This document shows, in pieces, positions 15,133 to 23,587 of a stretch of 64,000 nucleotides of DNA; the first letter of the stretch is position 1; every line of letters starts with the position of its first letter. The notes beneath the pieces were generated by a model, which did no database searches, was not told the origin of the DNA, and saw nothing but the letters and a program-made list of their open reading frames with translations. The DNA lies in assembly GCA_937976375.1 (NCBI GenBank), contig CALJRU010000030.1, positions 62,001 to 126,000 of the forward strand, read 5' to 3'. This DNA is from an uncultured Peptococcaceae bacterium (lineage in GTDB: Bacteria > Bacillota > Peptococcia > Peptococcales > Peptococcaceae). A program made the translations under genes and the position numbers.

Positions 15133-15417
15133 ATGAAAAGAGGTATTGAAGTCTATACAGACTATGACGAAAAGGGTCGATTCACACATTATGTGAAGAA
15201 GAGCAAGGGTAAGCTGACGCTGGACGAGATCCGAGATGCTTTGCGGGAATACGAGGAAGACTACTACCTGTTGGTAGTTGACGCCTACCATGACCCGAAC
15301 GAAGATTTTCAGTTTGGTGATGATCAACCTGTTGGCGATCTGGCGGAGGCGCATGTGCTGCAGCAGCTTCAAGGTGAAAGCCTGCAGACGATGAATTATG
15401 ACAAGGTCTATGAGTGA
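15133..15417 (+). CDS. Hypothetical acidic early phage protein
   Basis: Starting at ATG 15133 behind GTGAGGTA, 4 nt after the previous stop, this encodes 94 aa, strongly acidic in its C-terminal half. An earlier in-frame ATG at 14980 lies inside the upstream regulator and is not used here. I recognise no domain. Confidence 0.6.
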   Translation: MKRGIEVYTDYDEKGRFTHYVKKSKGKLTLDEIRDALREYEEDYYLLVVDAYHDPNEDFQFGDDQPVGDLAEAHVLQQLQGESLQTMNYDKVYE

Positions 15418-15429
15418 GGTGAGTTAAGT

Positions 15430-15660
15430 ATGTATAAAGTTCTATACAATGCAGCCTTGCTAATGTGGGCGCTACTTTTTGCCGGATGTGCCTACTGCGC
15501 GGCGTTGATGTATCTTATGACGGCTGGAATTATGTCGATGCTGTGGGGCATCGCATGCGTGTTCTGGCTGGGTATGCTGGGTTGGTATGTGATCGATTGC
15601 GTACTTTTTTCAAAACGCCGGAAAAGAAAAAAAGCCGCCAGACGTGCGGGAACACGCTGA
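15430..15660 (+). CDS. Small two-helix membrane protein
   Basis: A 76-aa protein with two hydrophobic segments (about residues 5-30 and 33-56) and a highly basic C-terminal tail (FSKRRKRKKAARRAGTR). The charge pattern predicts a cytoplasmic tail. It is co-directional with the early genes. Function unknown; superinfection exclusion is one possibility for a small early membrane protein but nothing in the sequence proves it. Confidence 0.6.
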   Translation: MYKVLYNAALLMWALLFAGCAYCAALMYLMTAGIMSMLWGIACVFWLGMLGWYVIDCVLFSKRRKRKKAARRAGTR

Positions 15661-15712
15661 GCGGCATATGTAAATGTATTACAACCTGATTATAGCATAG
15701 GAAGGCTAAAAA

Positions 15713-15937
15713 ATGGCTAATGATTTTACTACAGATTTGACTGATGTCATGTATGAAAAAGCAACTGAAGAAAGATTGACTTGTCTACTATCTATGAAGA
15801 AGAAAATGGAGAAGTCAAGCGCCTTTAAAAGTGACATCATCGAAACACAAGAACAAACTCAGGCCGTGATTGCTGTATATGACGCAATTTCTGGTGCAAT
15901 CGCTATTGAAGCTAAATATGTAGGAGGTAACAGATAA
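15713..15937 (+). CDS. Hypothetical early phage protein
   Basis: A 74-aa helical protein with mixed charge and no recognised domain. ATG 15713 follows AGGAAGGC by about 7 nt. It overlaps the next gene by 1 nt, so the two are probably translated together. Confidence 0.55.
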   Translation: MANDFTTDLTDVMYEKATEERLTCLLSMKKKMEKSSAFKSDIIETQEQTQAVIAVYDAISGAIAIEAKYVGGNR

Positions 15938-16377
15938 TGAGTTATGAATTGAAAATCACATTTGATACTAAAGAAGAATTGATGGACTTTTTGGGCGGCA
16001 CAGGTCAACCAACACATCAAGCGCAGTCGGCACAGCAACAGGTTCAACAAGTACAGCAGCCAGCACCACAAACACAGAACGTTCAGCCTACTCAATCGGT
16101 GCAACCAGTCATTCAACCAACACCTCAAATCCCGGTATCTCAACCGGCGCAACCTGTACCTCAAACCCAGCCAATCACGTCAGCTCAGCCAGCTACTAAG
16201 CAATATACAAAAGACGAGTTGGCAAGAGCTTGCGCGACTGTAATGGATAAGCCTGAGGGTATGCAGATGCTGCAAGAGCTGCTGGCTTATTACAAGGTTG
16301 TATCTCTCAACGATCTGGACGCTACACTGTATGCAGATTTCGCTGACAAACTGCGGAATTTGGGGGTGGCTGTATGA
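15937..16377 (+). CDS. Phage protein with Gln/Pro-rich linker
   Basis: A 146-aa protein in three parts. The N-terminal module (MSYELKITFDTKEELMDFLG) is followed by about 65 residues almost wholly Gln, Pro, Ala, Val and Thr (a flexible linker with QPxQPVxQ repeats), then a helical C-terminal domain (TKDELARACATVMDKPEGMQ onward). The layout is that of a tethering protein with two folded ends. It overlaps the DUF2800 gene by 4 nt. Function unknown. Confidence 0.6.
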   Translation: MSYELKITFDTKEELMDFLGGTGQPTHQAQSAQQQVQQVQQPAPQTQNVQPTQSVQPVIQPTPQIPVSQPAQPVPQTQPITSAQPATKQYTKDELARACATVMDKPEGMQMLQELLAYYKVVSLNDLDATLYADFADKLRNLGVAV

Positions 16378-17573
16378 GTGAGGAACGTGCGCACGCTAAA
16401 CTAAGTGCATCCTCAGCGGCGCGCTGGATGGCATGCCCGCCATCGGTTAACATGACTGAGTCTATGCCAGATACCGCTTCGAGCTATGCTGCTGAAGGTA
16501 CGCTGGCGCACTCTCTAGCGGAATTGGCTTTGCGCAAGTATTTCACTAAAGGTATTGGTCCGAAGAAATACGAAAAAATGCGTGATGAAATTATTACCAA
16601 CGCCACCTGGGAGGGTGAGCCACTTTATAAAAAAGAAATGGATGGGTATGTCGAAAACTACTTCGACTATGTAAAATCGGTTGCCCTTGGTTACAATAGT
16701 CCGTTTGTTGTGCTGGAAAAACGGGTCGATTTTAGTTCATGGGTGCCAGGTGGTTTTGGCACAGCGGATTGCATTATCATTTCGGGAGATACGTTACACG
16801 TTATTGATCTTAAATACGGTAAGGGTGTTCCTGTATCTGCTGAGAACAATCCGCAGTTACAGCTATACGCGCTCGGTGCATATCACGCATATAGGATTCT
16901 GTACGATATTCAAACGATCAAACTATCTATTGTACAGCCGCGCCTTAACAGTATCAGTGAGTGGTCACTTGACTTGCCCGATCTGTTTGAGTTTGGTACT
17001 AAGGTGGCTGCTGCCGCTATGCTGGCGGATCAGGGTGGTGGTGAGTTTAATCCAGGTGAACATTGCAAATTCTGCCCAGGGCGCGCGGTATGCCGTGCGA
17101 GAGCAGAGTACAATGCGCAGCTGGCGGGATTTTCTAAGCTCCAACCTGAGACTATTAGTAACGATGAGATAGGACATTATTTGCAATTAGGCAGAAATGT
17201 GGCGTCGTGGCTCAAGGACCTTGAAGACTATGCGTTGTCTCAGTGCCTTGCTGGTCAGGAAGTTACGGGATGGAAAGCAGTTGAAGGTATGTCGCGGAGA
17301 GCTTGGACAGATCGAGATGCTGCCTTTAATGCGATTATCGCAAGTGGGGTCAATGAAGCTATGCTCTACGAGCGTAAGCCGCTGACCATTGCCGAGGTGG
17401 AAAAGATGCTTGGCAAGAAAGCCTTTGCCGCATTTGTTGACTATGTGTATAAGCCACCGGGTAAACATACATTGGTAATGGCAGAAGATAAAAGGCCTGC
17501 AATTACCAATGAAATTAAAGCTGAGAAAGTATTTGAGAAAGTGGGGAGCGAGGATGATCCAGGTTACCTATGA
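16374..17573 (+). CDS. DUF2800 protein, RecB/Cas4-like PD-(D/E)XK nuclease
   Basis: A 399-aa protein beginning AHAKLSASSAARWMACPPSV and EGTLAHSLAE, the DUF2800 signature. The nuclease core is readable: GTADCII, then DLKYGKG (the D-x-K motif) and NPQLQLYALGA. Near residue 235 are clustered cysteines (HCKFCPGRAVCRARAE) like the iron-sulfur site of Cas4/AddB nucleases. In phages this gene accompanies DUF2815 and a family A polymerase in a recombination/replication cassette, as here. Confidence 0.85.
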   Translation: MSEERAHAKLSASSAARWMACPPSVNMTESMPDTASSYAAEGTLAHSLAELALRKYFTKGIGPKKYEKMRDEIITNATWEGEPLYKKEMDGYVENYFDYVKSVALGYNSPFVVLEKRVDFSSWVPGGFGTADCIIISGDTLHVIDLKYGKGVPVSAENNPQLQLYALGAYHAYRILYDIQTIKLSIVQPRLNSISEWSLDLPDLFEFGTKVAAAAMLADQGGGEFNPGEHCKFCPGRAVCRARAEYNAQLAGFSKLQPETISNDEIGHYLQLGRNVASWLKDLEDYALSQCLAGQEVTGWKAVEGMSRRAWTDRDAAFNAIIASGVNEAMLYERKPLTIAEVEKMLGKKAFAAFVDYVYKPPGKHTLVMAEDKRPAITNEIKAEKVFEKVGSEDDPGYL

Positions 17574-17691
17574 CACAGACGTCGACCGTTTTACACGTCT
17601 TTATGGGACTATGAAGGAAGCTATCGCCGATATTAAGGTGAAAGAGGAAATCGGATGGCGCGCTGAGGAAATAAAGGAAGTACGGAATTAG
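17554..17691 (+). CDS. Small hypothetical protein overlapping DUF2800 gene
   Basis: A 45-aa protein from ATG 17554 (GGGGAGCGAGG upstream), overlapping the DUF2800 end by 20 nt. It begins MIQVTYDTDVDRFTRLYGTM and is helical in its second half. No recognised domain; position inside the replication cassette suggests it is real. Confidence 0.5.
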   Translation: MIQVTYDTDVDRFTRLYGTMKEAIADIKVKEEIGWRAEEIKEVRN

Positions 17692-17739
17692 CAAAAATAA
17701 ATTATCTGCAAACTAATCGATAAACTAGGAGGAAAAACA

Positions 17740-18432
17740 ATGAGTAACTATCAAACATCTGTAACTACTAACAAGGTAAGACTTTCTTATGTAAATGTAT
17801 TTGAACCAAGAGAAGACCAGAACGGTCGTATGCGTTACAGTGTAACGCTGTTGATCCCGAAATCAGATACTGAAACATTACAGCGCATCAACGCGGCCAT
17901 TCAGTCTGCTGCGCAGAAGGGGTTAGATGGCGCATGGGGTGGCGCGATGCCGCCAGAACTACCAACGCCAATCCACGACGGCGATGGGGTGAGACAGAGC
18001 GGGGAGCCATACGGACCAGAGTGCAAGGGCCATTGGGTGATTACCGCATCCAGTAAAGAAGATCATCCACCAGAAGTTGTTGACGGCCAGCTTAACAAAA
18101 TCCTTGATAAGACCGCAGTGTACAGCGGTTGTTATGCACGCGTCAATATTAACTTTTTCCCATACGGTGGTGGTACCACAAAAATCAAAAAGGGTATTGG
18201 CTGTGGCCTTGGTCCTATCCAGAAGGTGGCAGATGGGGAGGCTTTAGGTGGCACAGCGCCAAGTGCATCCAGTGTATTTGATCGAGTGCCTTATGCCGAA
18301 GCAACAGGGGCCGGTGTGCCTTTCAATATCATGGAGAATCCGTTCCCTGAGCAACCACAGCCGCAGCAGCAAAATTCTGGAACGGTGGCCATCAATCCTA
18401 GTGTCAACCCTATCACCGGGCTTCCAATGTAA
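17740..18432 (+). CDS. DUF2815 protein, probable phage ssDNA-binding protein
   Basis: A 230-aa protein matching DUF2815: SYVNVFEPREDQNGRMRYSVTLLIPKSDTETLQRI, then YGPECKGHWVITASS and GCYARVNINFFPYGG. The C-terminus is a Pro/Gln-rich low-complexity tail, as in single-strand DNA-binding proteins. Strong AGGAGG 9 nt before the ATG suggests abundant synthesis. Family role as SSB is established by context in related phages rather than by motif. Confidence 0.8.
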   Translation: MSNYQTSVTTNKVRLSYVNVFEPREDQNGRMRYSVTLLIPKSDTETLQRINAAIQSAAQKGLDGAWGGAMPPELPTPIHDGDGVRQSGEPYGPECKGHWVITASSKEDHPPEVVDGQLNKILDKTAVYSGCYARVNINFFPYGGGTTKIKKGIGCGLGPIQKVADGEALGGTAPSASSVFDRVPYAEATGAGVPFNIMENPFPEQPQPQQQNSGTVAINPSVNPITGLPM

Positions 18433-18453
18433 GATCGGATAGATAGTTAATAG

Positions 18454-18478
18454 AGGGAGCGTCAGTGTGGCGCTCCCT
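18454..18478 (+). terminator. Intercistronic hairpin between DUF2815 and polymerase genes
   Basis: AGGGAGCG (18454-18461) pairs with CGCTCCCT (18471-18478) across a 9-nt loop. The tail GATTTATAG lacks a T-run, so it is at most an attenuator or an mRNA-stabilising end that would raise the upstream SSB-like mRNA relative to polymerase. Confidence 0.55.
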
Positions 18479-18505
18479 GATTTATAGAAGGTAGGTAGAT
18501 AAACG

Positions 18506-20485
18506 ATGAAACATCTGTCTATTGATATTGAAACTTACAGCTCTGTGGATATTGCTAAAGCCGGCGCTTACAAATATGCACGGTCATCTGATTTTGAGAT
18601 CCTTCTTTTTGCCTATGCCATAGATTTTGGAGAAGTTGAAATCGTTGATCTGGCGCGAAAGCAGACTATCCCACCCGATATTATAGCTGCCTTGCAAGAT
18701 CCCGCTATCGTTAAGCATGCATACAACGCTGCCTTTGAGTGGTACTGCCTTAACCAGGCTGGGTATAAGACCCCGATTGAGCAATGGCGCTGCACAATGT
18801 TCCATGCGTTGTATCTTGGATATCCTTCAGGACTGGCGGCGACTGGCATGGCTTTGGGTCTGCCTGTTGAGAAGCAGAAGGATAAAATTGGGAAGTCACT
18901 TATCAATTATTTCTGCAAGCCTTGTAAGCCAACAAAGACAAACGGCGGACGTACGCGCAATCTCCCACACCATGATCCGGAAAAGTGGGAACTGTTTGTA
19001 GAATATAACCGACAAGATGTAGTAGCTGAATCAGCTATCTATAGAGAACTTGCAAGCTTCCCGGTGCCAGACCGTGAAGAATTTCTCTGGCAGCTTGACT
19101 GTCGCACCAATGCAACGGGCGTTAAGGTCGATAGGCAGCTGGTAGAAAATGCGTTGGCCATAGACGAAAGAAACAAAGACGCATTAATGGTAGAAGCAAG
19201 GTCGCTGACAGACCTCGCCAATCCTAACAGTTCCGCTCAACTGGCTGTATGGTTGGCTCAGCAGGGCGTCCAGACAGATAATTTACAGAAAGCGACAGTG
19301 GATACGCTGCTTGATGATGACAGTATCAGCCCTGAGGTGCGCCGCGTATTAGAGATACGCCGTGAAATGAACAAGACGTCGCTCAGCAAATATGGAACGA
19401 TGGAAATTTGTGCTTGTGATGATGACCGGATGCGTGGGCTTACGCAGGTTTATGGTGCCAACCGAACAGGGCGCTATGCAGGAAGATTGGTGCAACCGCA
19501 GAATCTCACACGCAATTATATTAAAACCTTGGATCTTGCAAGGGGATGGGCAAAAAGCGGTAACGATAAAGCTCTACAGCTCATTTACGGTGATGTATCA
19601 GACACACTGTCTCAGTTGATACGTACGGCATTCATACCATCTGATGGTCATAAGTTTGTTGTTGCAGACTTTAGTGCGATTGAGGCGCGGGTCATTGCAT
19701 GGCTTGCGGGTGAACAGTGGGTTATGGATGTATTCGCTACACACGGAAAAATCTATGAAGCAACGGCTTCTCAGATGTTTAACGTGCCAATTGAGTACAT
19801 TAAAAAAGGCCGCCCTGAGTACAGCTTACGGCAAAAAGGTAAAGTCGCCACGTTGGCTCTTGGTTATCAAGGCGGTGCGTCAGCGTTAGTTGCAATGGGA
19901 GCTTTAAAAATGGGACTGCACGAAGATGAACTGCCAGACATTGTAACCAGATGGCGGCAAGCCAACCCGCACATAGTGCAGTTATGGGGCAGGGTAGAGC
20001 GTGAAGCGATTGACGCAATGCGCGATGGTATGGTCCATGATATCGCTCGCGGGGTAACAGTGGCCCATAAGACAAGCTTGATAAACGGCCAGGACTATTT
20101 GACCGTTGGACTCCCATCAGGTCGCGCCCTCTACTATGTGGAGCCTCGTATAAAACGCAACCGTTTTGATCGAGAAGCGATCCACTTCATGGAAATTGGA
20201 AGTAATCACAAATGGGTGGAAAACAGCACTTATGGTGGCAAAATGACCGAAAACATCGTGCAGGCGATAGCGCGAGACTGTCTAGCGGAGACTCTGATCA
20301 GGCTGGACAAGCGATATCATGAAAGCCCCGTGGTTATGCACATACACGATGAGGTGGTTATGGATGCAGAGACAAACGTGACGGTCGATGAAATCTGCAA
20401 TCTTATGGCAGAACCAATTTCTTGGGCACCTGGGTTGATACTTAAAGCAGCTGGCTTTGAAAGCCAATACTATATGAAAGATTAA
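18506..20485 (+). CDS. Phage DNA polymerase, family A
   Basis: A 659-aa replicative polymerase. The N-terminal 3'-5' exonuclease has SIDIETYSS (Exo I) and EYNRQDVVAESAIY (Exo III). The polymerase motifs are ADFSAIEARVIAWLAG (A, residues ~390), RQKGKVATLALGYQG (B, ~445), and MHIHDEVVMDAE (C, ~610). It lacks the 5' nuclease of Pol I. It is flanked by the SSB-like and VapE-type primase/helicase genes, giving a largely self-sufficient replisome. Confidence 0.95.
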   Translation: MKHLSIDIETYSSVDIAKAGAYKYARSSDFEILLFAYAIDFGEVEIVDLARKQTIPPDIIAALQDPAIVKHAYNAAFEWYCLNQAGYKTPIEQWRCTMFHALYLGYPSGLAATGMALGLPVEKQKDKIGKSLINYFCKPCKPTKTNGGRTRNLPHHDPEKWELFVEYNRQDVVAESAIYRELASFPVPDREEFLWQLDCRTNATGVKVDRQLVENALAIDERNKDALMVEARSLTDLANPNSSAQLAVWLAQQGVQTDNLQKATVDTLLDDDSISPEVRRVLEIRREMNKTSLSKYGTMEICACDDDRMRGLTQVYGANRTGRYAGRLVQPQNLTRNYIKTLDLARGWAKSGNDKALQLIYGDVSDTLSQLIRTAFIPSDGHKFVVADFSAIEARVIAWLAGEQWVMDVFATHGKIYEATASQMFNVPIEYIKKGRPEYSLRQKGKVATLALGYQGGASALVAMGALKMGLHEDELPDIVTRWRQANPHIVQLWGRVEREAIDAMRDGMVHDIARGVTVAHKTSLINGQDYLTVGLPSGRALYYVEPRIKRNRFDREAIHFMEIGSNHKWVENSTYGGKMTENIVQAIARDCLAETLIRLDKRYHESPVVMHIHDEVVMDAETNVTVDEICNLMAEPISWAPGLILKAAGFESQYYMKD

Positions 20486-20535
20486 AAGGAGGGTCAATTA
20501 AAATGACATATTCATACATGTGAGGGGGTGGGAGT

Positions 20536-22950
20536 GTGCAATTTGATAGACAAATAACCATAGCCGTTGGTAACTCACGAAAGTCGACAAATTGGAGTAA
20601 TCAAGGACTCAAGTGGTCTAATTTTGTCGAAAGGTTGAAAATACCACAACGAACGACAGAGACTTATAGAGATTTTATGGCTTTATCAAAGGCTGAACAG
20701 GACAACCTAAAGGATGTGGGCGGCTTCGTTGGCGGGGCTTTATCTGGTCCACGGCGTAAACCCGGAAATATTATTGGGCGTGATCTGATTACTTTGGATC
20801 TGGATAATCTACCAGCCAATAGCGCGGATAATATCCTTGATAAAATTTCTCAGCTGGGTTGCGCTGGGGTTGTTTACTCGACACGTAAGCATCATGCGGC
20901 TAAACCGCGTTTACGTGTGATTATCCCAACAGATCGAACAATGGCAGCGGATGAATATGAACCAACAGCACGAAAAGTGGCAGAGTTACTTGGTATTGAG
21001 TATGCTGACCCAACAACGTTTGAGGTGTCCCGATTAATGTACTGGCCATCCTGTTCATCAGACAGTGTTTATGTTTATCGGGTCTATGATGCACCGTTTG
21101 CAGATGTTGACACAATTTTAGACATGTACTCTGATTGGCGCGATGTATCCTCGTGGCCGCAGGTGCCTGGGGATGGGTTGACGCCCCGTAGACTCGCCAA
21201 TAAGCAGGAAGATCCGCTCAGTAAACATGGGTTGGTGGGCGCGTTCTGTCGTACTTATGACGTTATATCAGCGATGGAGACGTTTATCCCGCAGGCATAT
21301 GACGTAACAACAGATGATAACAGGTACACCTACATGGGTGGGTCTACTACTGGCGGCGCTGTAATATACGAGGATGGTAAGTTTCTCTATAGCCACCACG
21401 CCACGGACCCATGTTCTGGTCAGCTTGTCAATGCGTGGGATCTGGTGCGGCTGCATAAGTATGCCGATATGGACGATGATGCAACGCCGGGAACGCCAGC
21501 GGTTAAGCTGCCAAGCTGGCAGGCGATGGCAGAGCTGGCGCGGCAAGATAAGCAAGTCATGGCAGCACTTGACCGTGAGCGGCTGGATAACGCTGTCGAG
21601 GTGTTTTCCAAGCCTGTGGATATCAATGAGGGTATCGAGTCGGATGACGCCTGGATGGCTCAGCTGAGTCGCACTCAAAAAGGTGAGATACACAAAACAA
21701 CGTCCAATATCATGTTGATCATGGAAAACGACCGGGAACTCAAGAATAAGATTGTGCTGGATGAGTTTGCGTCGCGCGGCATGGCTGTGGGGGCGCTGCC
21801 GTGGAACGGCGAGACGGATCCACGCATGTGGACGGACGTAGACAGCGCTGGCATGCGTGACTATTTGGAGAACCACTATGGCATCACGGGTGTTGCCAAG
21901 GTGGATGATGCGTTGTCGCTGATCGCCTTTAAGCACCGTATCAATCAGGTTGCGGATTATCTCAACAGTGTCAAGTGGGACAAAAAGCCACGGATCAACA
22001 CACTGCTCCATGATTACCTTGGCGCGGAACAAAACGCCTACACGGCGGCGGTCATGCGCAAGAGTCTGGCGGCTGCCGTGGCGCGTGCCATCAAGGGCGC
22101 TGTCAAATATGACTACATGCCAATCCTTGTGGGCCCTCAGGGCAAGGGTAAATCGACGTTCCTTGGCAAGCTCGGGAAAGACTGGTTCTGCGATAGTCTG
22201 GAGGATTTCAGCGGCAAGGAAGCTGCTGAGATAATCCAGGGGCAATGGATCGTCGAGGTCGGAGAATTGACGGCAATGAGCCGCGCAGAGTCAGCGGCCA
22301 TCAAGCAATTTCTCAGTAAGAAAGATGACGTCTATCGTGCTGCCTATGGTCGCCATGCTGAAAGATATCCGCGCCGGTGTGTGTTCTTTGGAACATCTAA
22401 CGAATCCGCATTTCTCAAAGATGTGACAGGTAACCGACGTTTCTGGCCAGTTACCATTGCTGTTCATGAGCCGGTGAAGTCTGTGTGGGAGGACCTCGAC
22501 AGAGAGGTCGATCAGATATGGGCGGAAGCAAAAGTACGATTCGCGTTGGGTGAAGATCTTGACATGATGACCGATGAGGAAAAGCGGCTGACACTGGAAG
22601 CGCAGGAAATGTATCGTGAAGTTAACGATAAAGAAGGCCTCATTAGCGAATTTCTCGACCGGTCGGTACCTGAGAATTGGGATCAGATGGATCTTGGTCA
22701 AAGAAGACAATTTCTAAACGGAAATTTGTTGGCAGAGGGCCGGCTTGTACAGCGCGATAAGATATGCGCCTTGGAAGTGTGGTGCGAGTGCTTGGGCGGC
22801 GATGCCCGGCGTATGCGCCGCCAGGACAGCATTGAAATTAACAATGTTTTAAGCGTATTGCCGGATTGGCGAAGAAATAATTCGTCAAGAAGATACGGTT
22901 ACTGCGGAACACAGCGTGGATATGAACGCAAAAAAAATTTGAACTTTTGA
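20536..22950 (+). CDS. VapE-type primase/helicase (virulence-associated E family)
   Basis: An 804-aa protein. The N-terminal ~330 residues look like a primase (DLITLDLDNLPANSADNILD; VVYSTRKHHAAKPRLRVIIP with conserved acidic and His residues). The C-terminal half is a VapE superfamily 3-like ATPase with Walker A VGPQGKGKSTFLGKLG (about 535), GQWIVEVGELTAM and sensor region FFGTSNESAFLKDVTGNRRFWPV. The GTG start at 20536 has GGGGGTGGGAG before it. The C-terminus stops right after an 8-A run next to the repeat field at 22963. In this phage group the protein primes and unwinds at the origin. Confidence 0.9.
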   Translation: MQFDRQITIAVGNSRKSTNWSNQGLKWSNFVERLKIPQRTTETYRDFMALSKAEQDNLKDVGGFVGGALSGPRRKPGNIIGRDLITLDLDNLPANSADNILDKISQLGCAGVVYSTRKHHAAKPRLRVIIPTDRTMAADEYEPTARKVAELLGIEYADPTTFEVSRLMYWPSCSSDSVYVYRVYDAPFADVDTILDMYSDWRDVSSWPQVPGDGLTPRRLANKQEDPLSKHGLVGAFCRTYDVISAMETFIPQAYDVTTDDNRYTYMGGSTTGGAVIYEDGKFLYSHHATDPCSGQLVNAWDLVRLHKYADMDDDATPGTPAVKLPSWQAMAELARQDKQVMAALDRERLDNAVEVFSKPVDINEGIESDDAWMAQLSRTQKGEIHKTTSNIMLIMENDRELKNKIVLDEFASRGMAVGALPWNGETDPRMWTDVDSAGMRDYLENHYGITGVAKVDDALSLIAFKHRINQVADYLNSVKWDKKPRINTLLHDYLGAEQNAYTAAVMRKSLAAAVARAIKGAVKYDYMPILVGPQGKGKSTFLGKLGKDWFCDSLEDFSGKEAAEIIQGQWIVEVGELTAMSRAESAAIKQFLSKKDDVYRAAYGRHAERYPRRCVFFGTSNESAFLKDVTGNRRFWPVTIAVHEPVKSVWEDLDREVDQIWAEAKVRFALGEDLDMMTDEEKRLTLEAQEMYREVNDKEGLISEFLDRSVPENWDQMDLGQRRQFLNGNLLAEGRLVQRDKICALEVWCECLGGDARRMRRQDSIEINNVLSVLPDWRRNNSSRRYGYCGTQRGYERKKNLNF

Positions 22951-23274
22951 GTAAAAACCAGTGTCAACACAGCCGTCAACAAACAAAAACTTTGTTGACA
23001 CTGTAAAATCGAAGAGCGTCAACAAAAATTGAATGTTGACGGTAATGTTGACGGTAATGTTGACGGCGCAAAGCCGTATGGTTAAGCCAAAAACACCTAT
23101 ACCGTCAACATGTCAACATTCTTTTCCTATAAAAGAATTGAAGTATAGAATATATAGAATAATAGTACCTATAAAGTATAATATCAATTCTATAACGCCT
23201 ATAATCCAATATACTCTATAGACCCTATAAAAGTTTGTTCACGCCTGAATGAAAACGATGGGAGGTTATGCAAA
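22951..23274. repeat. Iteron-like GTTGAC field plus AT-rich segment, candidate replication origin
   Basis: This 324-bp stretch has no gene. GTTGAC or its reverse GTCAAC occurs nine times between 22963 and 23117: forward at 22994, 23035, 23047 and 23059; reverse at 22963, 22975, 23018, 23104 and 23112. A 12-bp unit (ATGTTGACGGTA) repeats almost three times at 23033-23064. GTCAACAAA / TTTGTTGAC forms a perfect 9-bp hairpin at 22975-22999. From 23118 to 23240 the DNA is very AT-rich. Iterons beside an AT-rich tract, next to the primase/helicase gene, suggest an origin. Confidence 0.6.
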
Positions 23275-23556
23275 ATGAGAGAACAGGAAATTGAACAGAA
23301 ATTGAGGCAGGCCGTCAAAGAGATGGGCGGAAGAGCATATAAATTTATCAGCCCTGGCAATGTTGGTGTGCCTGATCGGATCGTTATCATGCCGGGTGGA
23401 CGGATATATTTTGTTGAGTTGAAAACGGCAAGCGGACGGTTGACGCCAATTCAACAATCGCAGCTGGTTTATCTGAAGAACCTTGGGCAGGATGTGCGAG
23501 TGCTTTACGGGCTGAGCGATGTGGAGAGTTTTATTGATGAGTTGGCCAGGACATGA
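23275..23556 (+). CDS. VRR-NUC domain nuclease
   Basis: A 93-aa stand-alone VRR-NUC (PD-(D/E)XK) domain. The active site reads as E near the N-terminus (REQEIEQKLRQAV), then GVPDRIVIMPGGRIYFVELKTASGRLTPIQQSQL with the catalytic D and the E-x-K. Phage versions usually sit between VapE and the SNF2 helicase, as here, and are thought to process branched DNA. Strong GGGAGGT 8 nt before the ATG. Confidence 0.9.
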   Translation: MREQEIEQKLRQAVKEMGGRAYKFISPGNVGVPDRIVIMPGGRIYFVELKTASGRLTPIQQSQLVYLKNLGQDVRVLYGLSDVESFIDELART

Positions 23557-23587
23557 AGCATGTTGTGAGTGATGGGAGGTGATGCCG

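Noticed and set aside
21268..22245. 325-codon minus-strand frame opposite the VapE-type gene
   Set aside because: Antisense to a conserved ATPase with clear motifs; no independent support.
22963..23117. CRISPR array
   Set aside because: The GTTGAC copies are 6-12 bp, irregularly spaced and in both orientations, with no spacers of constant length and no cas genes.
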